Source of the DNA: Palsa-506 sp963755815
GTDB taxonomy: Bacteria > Actinomycetota > Actinomycetes > Streptosporangiales > Streptosporangiaceae
DNA length: 64,000 nt
Direction: 5' to 3'
Assembly: GCA_963755815.1 (NCBI GenBank)
Contig: CAVWLF010000023.1
Span: 1 to 64,000, forward strand
Positions 61,571 through 64,000 of this stretch are shown here, one piece after another. The number at the start of each line of letters is the position of its first letter. Position 1 is the stretch's first letter. A program made the position numbers and the translations under genes. The notes below the pieces were generated by a model that saw nothing but the letters and a program-made list of their open reading frames with translations, had not been told where the DNA came from and did not search any database.

Positions 61571-64000
61571 CTGAGCGTCACAGAGATCGCACCGCGAGAC
61601 GGCGGATTCGAGCGGACGCCACCGCACGACATCGCCGCTGAGCAGTGCGTGCTCGGCGGAATGCTGTTGTCGAAGGACGCGATTTCCGACGTTCTTGAGG
61701 TAATCCGGCCGCACGATCACTACCGGCCGGCCCATCAGCTCGTGCACGAGGTGATCCTCGACCTGTACGGCCGCGGGGAGCCGGCCGACGCCGTCACCGT
61801 CGCCGCCGAGCTGACCAAGCGGGGGGACATCGGGCGGATGGGCGGCGCCCCGTACCTGCACACCCTGATCGCCTCCGTGCCGACGGCGGCGAACGCCGGC
61901 TACTACGCCAGGATCGTGCGCGAGCGGGCGATCCTGCGCCGCCTGGTCGAGGTCGGCACCAGGATCGTGCAGCTTGGCTACTCGGGCGACGGCGACGCTG
62001 ATGACCTGCTCGACCGCGCTGAGGCGGAGGTCTACGGGGTCGCCGAGCGGCGGGTCAGCGAGGACTATCTCCCGCTGTCCGAGATCATGCCGGGAGCGCT
62101 GGACGAGATCGAGGCGATCGGCAGCCGGGGCGGCGGGCTGACCGGCGTTCCGACCGGCTTCGCCGGCCTTGACGCGCTCACCAACGGCCTGCACCCGGGC
62201 CAGATGATCGTGATCGCGGCCAGGCCGGCCCTCGGCAAGGCGCTGGCCCTGGATACGCCGCTGCCGACGCCGGACGGCTGGACGACCATGGGAGAGGTTC
62301 AGGCGGGCGACTACCTCATCGGAGCCGACGGCAGGCCGGCCCGGGTGCTGGCCGTCACCGGCGTGATGCATGAGCGGCCCTGCTTCGAAGTGGAGTTCAG
62401 CGACGGCGCGGTGATAGTCGCCGACGCCGAGCACCAGTGGCGGACAACCACCCGGGCGGGACGTCGTGGGCGATCAGCGCATCCTCCGGCCCGGCACGGG
62501 CCGGAGGAGTCCGGTCAGCGGCTACCGGAGGCCGGCCCAGCGGCGCTCCTGGACCGGCCGGGGAGCGTAGCTACGACAGCCGCGCACCAGGAAATCGTGA
62601 CGACCGCTCAGCTGGCTGCGACCGTGCGCTGCCCGGTGGACGGGCGCCCGAACCATGCCGTCACCCTGGCCCGGCCCGCGGTCCTGCCGGCCCGGAGCCT
62701 GCCGTTTCCCCCGTACGCGCTGGGCGCGTGGCTGGCCGGCCAGGCGAGCCGGCCAGCCCAATTCGCTACCGCGGACCCGGATCATGGAACCGCTCAGGCC
62801 GTCCTTCGCCGCCTGGGCGTGCTGGGCAGCAAGCACATCCCGGCTGAGTACCTGCGGGCGTCTGAGGCGCAGCGCCGTGCCTTGCTGGCCGGGCTCCTCG
62901 ATACGGGCGGGCAGCAGGATCAGGTCGGCACCGTCCAGTTCGCCGTCGCCAGCCGCCGGCTGGCCACTGACACCACGGAACTCGTCCTCAGCCTCGGTTA
63001 CCGCGCCACGATGACAACCAGGCTAGCCCGGGGGCGCACGGCAGGAAGCCCGGCTTGCTACCTGATCACGTTCAGGCCGCCTGACGAGGTGTTCCGGCTG
63101 GCGCGGAAGCCGGCCCGGCAGGCCACCCCGGCCGGTCCGGCCGCGCGCAGCCGGTTCATTACCGGCGTGCGCCCCGTCCCGAGCGTGCCCGTCCGCTGCG
63201 TGCAGGTGGACAACAGCGATCAGATGTACCTGGCCGGGCGCAGCTGGATTCCCACCCACAACTCGACTCTCGCACTGGATCTGGCCCGCGCGGCGTCGGT
63301 GGCGCACGGGCAGGCTGCGGTCCTGTTCAGCCTGGAGATGAGCCGCAACGAGGTCACCATGCGGCTGCTGTCGGCCGAGGCGCGGGTCCCGCTGCATCAC
63401 ATGCGCACGGGCCAGATGGGCGATGAGGACTGGACCCGGCTGGCGCGGCGGATGAGCGAGGTCGTGAACGCGCCGCTGTTCATCGACGACTCGCCGAACA
63501 TGTCGATGATGGAGATCCGGGCGAAATGCCGCCGGCTGAAGCAGCGGCATGACCTGCGGCTGGTGATCATCGATTACCTGCAGCTGATGACCTCGCCGAA
63601 GCGGGTGGAGAACAGGCAGCAGGAAGTGTCGGACATGTCCCGGTCGCTGAAGCTGCTGGCTAAGGAACTCGACGTCCCGGTCGTCGCCGTCGCCCAGCTC
63701 AACCGCGGACCGGAGCAGCGCGGCGACAAGCGGCCGTTGCTGGCTGACCTGAGAGAGTCGGGGTGCCTGACCGCGGCGACCCGCATCCTGCGGGCTGACA
63801 GCGGGAGCGAGATTTCACTGGGGGAGCTCGTCGAGTCCGGCGAGCGTGACGTTCCGGTCTGGTCGCTCGACGAGCAGCTGCGCCTGGTACCCCGGATCAT
63901 GACGCACGCGTTCCCCAGCGGAGTCAGGGAAGTCTTCCAGGTACGGCTGTGGTCCGGCCGCGAAGTGCAGGCCACGGCGAGCCATCCGTTCCTTACCCAC
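61571..64000 (+). CDS. dnaB: Replicative DNA helicase DnaB with two inteins, partial at window end
   Basis: The frame is open to the window edge and encodes the N-terminal domain (PPHDIAAEQCVLGGMLLSKD, PADAVTVAAELTKRG, ASVPTAANAGYYARIVRERA) and RecA-like domain (LTGVPTGFAGLDALTNGLHP). The P-loop RPALGK is split from S-T-LALDLARA by an intein (62240-63262). Extein continues with VLFSLEMSRNEVTMRL and VIIDYLQLMTSPKR to DLRESG, where a second intein starts (63764). The start is probably CTG 61571, 9 bases after AGGGGGAGG; the first conventional in-frame start is GTG 61541, which has no usable SD. DnaB unwinds DNA at forks; both inteins must splice out for activity. Confidence 0.95.
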   Translation, partial: MSVTEIAPRDGGFERTPPHDIAAEQCVLGGMLLSKDAISDVLEVIRPHDHYRPAHQLVHEVILDLYGRGEPADAVTVAAELTKRGDIGRMGGAPYLHTLIASVPTAANAGYYARIVRERAILRRLVEVGTRIVQLGYSGDGDADDLLDRAEAEVYGVAERRVSEDYLPLSEIMPGALDEIEAIGSRGGGLTGVPTGFAGLDALTNGLHPGQMIVIAARPALGKALALDTPLPTPDGWTTMGEVQAGDYLIGADGRPARVLAVTGVMHERPCFEVEFSDGAVIVADAEHQWRTTTRAGRRGRSAHPPARHGPEESGQRLPEAGPAALLDRPGSVATTAAHQEIVTTAQLAATVRCPVDGRPNHAVTLARPAVLPARSLPFPPYALGAWLAGQASRPAQFATADPDHGTAQAVLRRLGVLGSKHIPAEYLRASEAQRRALLAGLLDTGGQQDQVGTVQFAVASRRLATDTTELVLSLGYRATMTTRLARGRTAGSPACYLITFRPPDEVFRLARKPARQATPAGPAARSRFITGVRPVPSVPVRCVQVDNSDQMYLAGRSWIPTHNSTLALDLARAASVAHGQAAVLFSLEMSRNEVTMRLLSAEARVPLHHMRTGQMGDEDWTRLARRMSEVVNAPLFIDDSPNMSMMEIRAKCRRLKQRHDLRLVIIDYLQLMTSPKRVENRQQEVSDMSRSLKLLAKELDVPVVAVAQLNRGPEQRGDKRPLLADLRESGCLTAATRILRADSGSEISLGELVESGERDVPVWSLDEQLRLVPRIMTHAFPSGVREVFQVRLWSGREVQATASHPFLTH
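62240..63262 (+). other. Class 3 intein at the DnaB P-loop
   Basis: 341 residues inserted between the Lys and Ser of the Walker A motif. It begins with Ala1 (ALALDTPLPTPDGWTTMGEV), so it lacks a class 1 nucleophile. The class 3 W-C-T triad is complete: Trp67 (ADAEHQW), Cys320 (PVRCVQVDN) and Thr339 (PTHN), with His340-Asn341 at the end and Ser +1. An internal LAGLIDADG region is recognisable (LGAWLAGQA at residues 161-169, LAGLLDTGG at 216-224), but the catalytic Asp of both motifs is Gly. Splicing is predicted to be intact and homing lost. Confidence 0.95.
63764..64000 (+). other. N-terminal part of a second DnaB intein (Cys1, class 1 type)
   Basis: Begins at Cys1 directly after extein DLRESG, the same insertion point as the well-studied Synechocystis DnaB intein. 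Block A is CLTAATRILRADSGSEISLG; block B is VQATASHPFLTH, with the T-x2-H of class 1 inteins. 79 residues are visible; the rest, including any endonuclease and the C-terminal splice site, lies outside the window. Confidence 0.93.

Overview
The window is about 70% GC and carries the replication-origin neighbourhood of an actinomycete chromosome. The order dnaN-recF-DUF721-gyrB-gyrA-DUF3566-tRNA-Ile on one side of dnaA, and rpmH-rnpA-yidD-yidC-jag-rsmG-parA-parB on the other, is typical of Actinomycetota. Further typical loci are sigM with its anti-sigma factor, trxB-trxA, murJ with a pseudokinase, ino1-padR, a class A PBP, and rpsF-ssb-rpsR-rplI-dnaB. I infer a relative of the Streptosporangiales or Streptomycetales; the species cannot be told from this window.

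Layout. (1) 0.4-10.7 kb: an aerobic carbon monoxide dehydrogenase locus. coxM-coxS-coxL (form I signature AYRCSFR), an XdhC/CoxI protein fused to a YHS domain and coxG run on the plus strand. They are followed by five consecutive small single-span membrane proteins. The maturation genes coxD and coxE lie convergently on the minus strand with three small unknown genes, behind a perfect CRP-type site. (2) 10.7-19.3 kb: accessory DNA with a secreted protein, GNAT proteins, an AAC(3)-family acetyltransferase, a DUF885 protein, a methyltransferase, an alpha/beta hydrolase and a junction of two gene fragments. (3) 19.5-30.7 kb: tRNA-Ile, DUF3566, gyrA, gyrB, DUF721/DciA, recF, dnaN, oriC and dnaA. 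(4) 30.7-37.2 kb: rpmH to parB, with two parS sites. (5) 37.2-48.1 kb: a threonine aldolase-like gene, a GNAT gene, then a long minus-strand run reading DUF6049, murJ, pseudokinase, sigM, anti-sigma, trxB, trxA. (6) 48.4-58.1 kb: pcnA, an MFS transporter, ino1, padR, DUF5318, ponA, an endonuclease IV-like gene and a membrane protein. (7) 58.3-64 kb: the rpsF operon and a dnaB gene that runs off the window and is interrupted by two inteins.

Most notable points. DnaB has a class 3 intein (Ala1, complete WCT triad, endonuclease acids lost) in its P-loop and a second, Cys1 intein beginning 167 residues later. The CO dehydrogenase operon carries an uncharacterised five-protein membrane set. One parS site sits at the centre of a perfect 36-bp palindrome between convergent genes.

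Sequence quality caution: dnaA, jag, the pseudokinase, the DUF6049 gene (twice) and possibly the first small gene are each split by single-base frame changes, several at G/C runs. Because dnaA is essential, sequencing or assembly indels are the simplest explanation.
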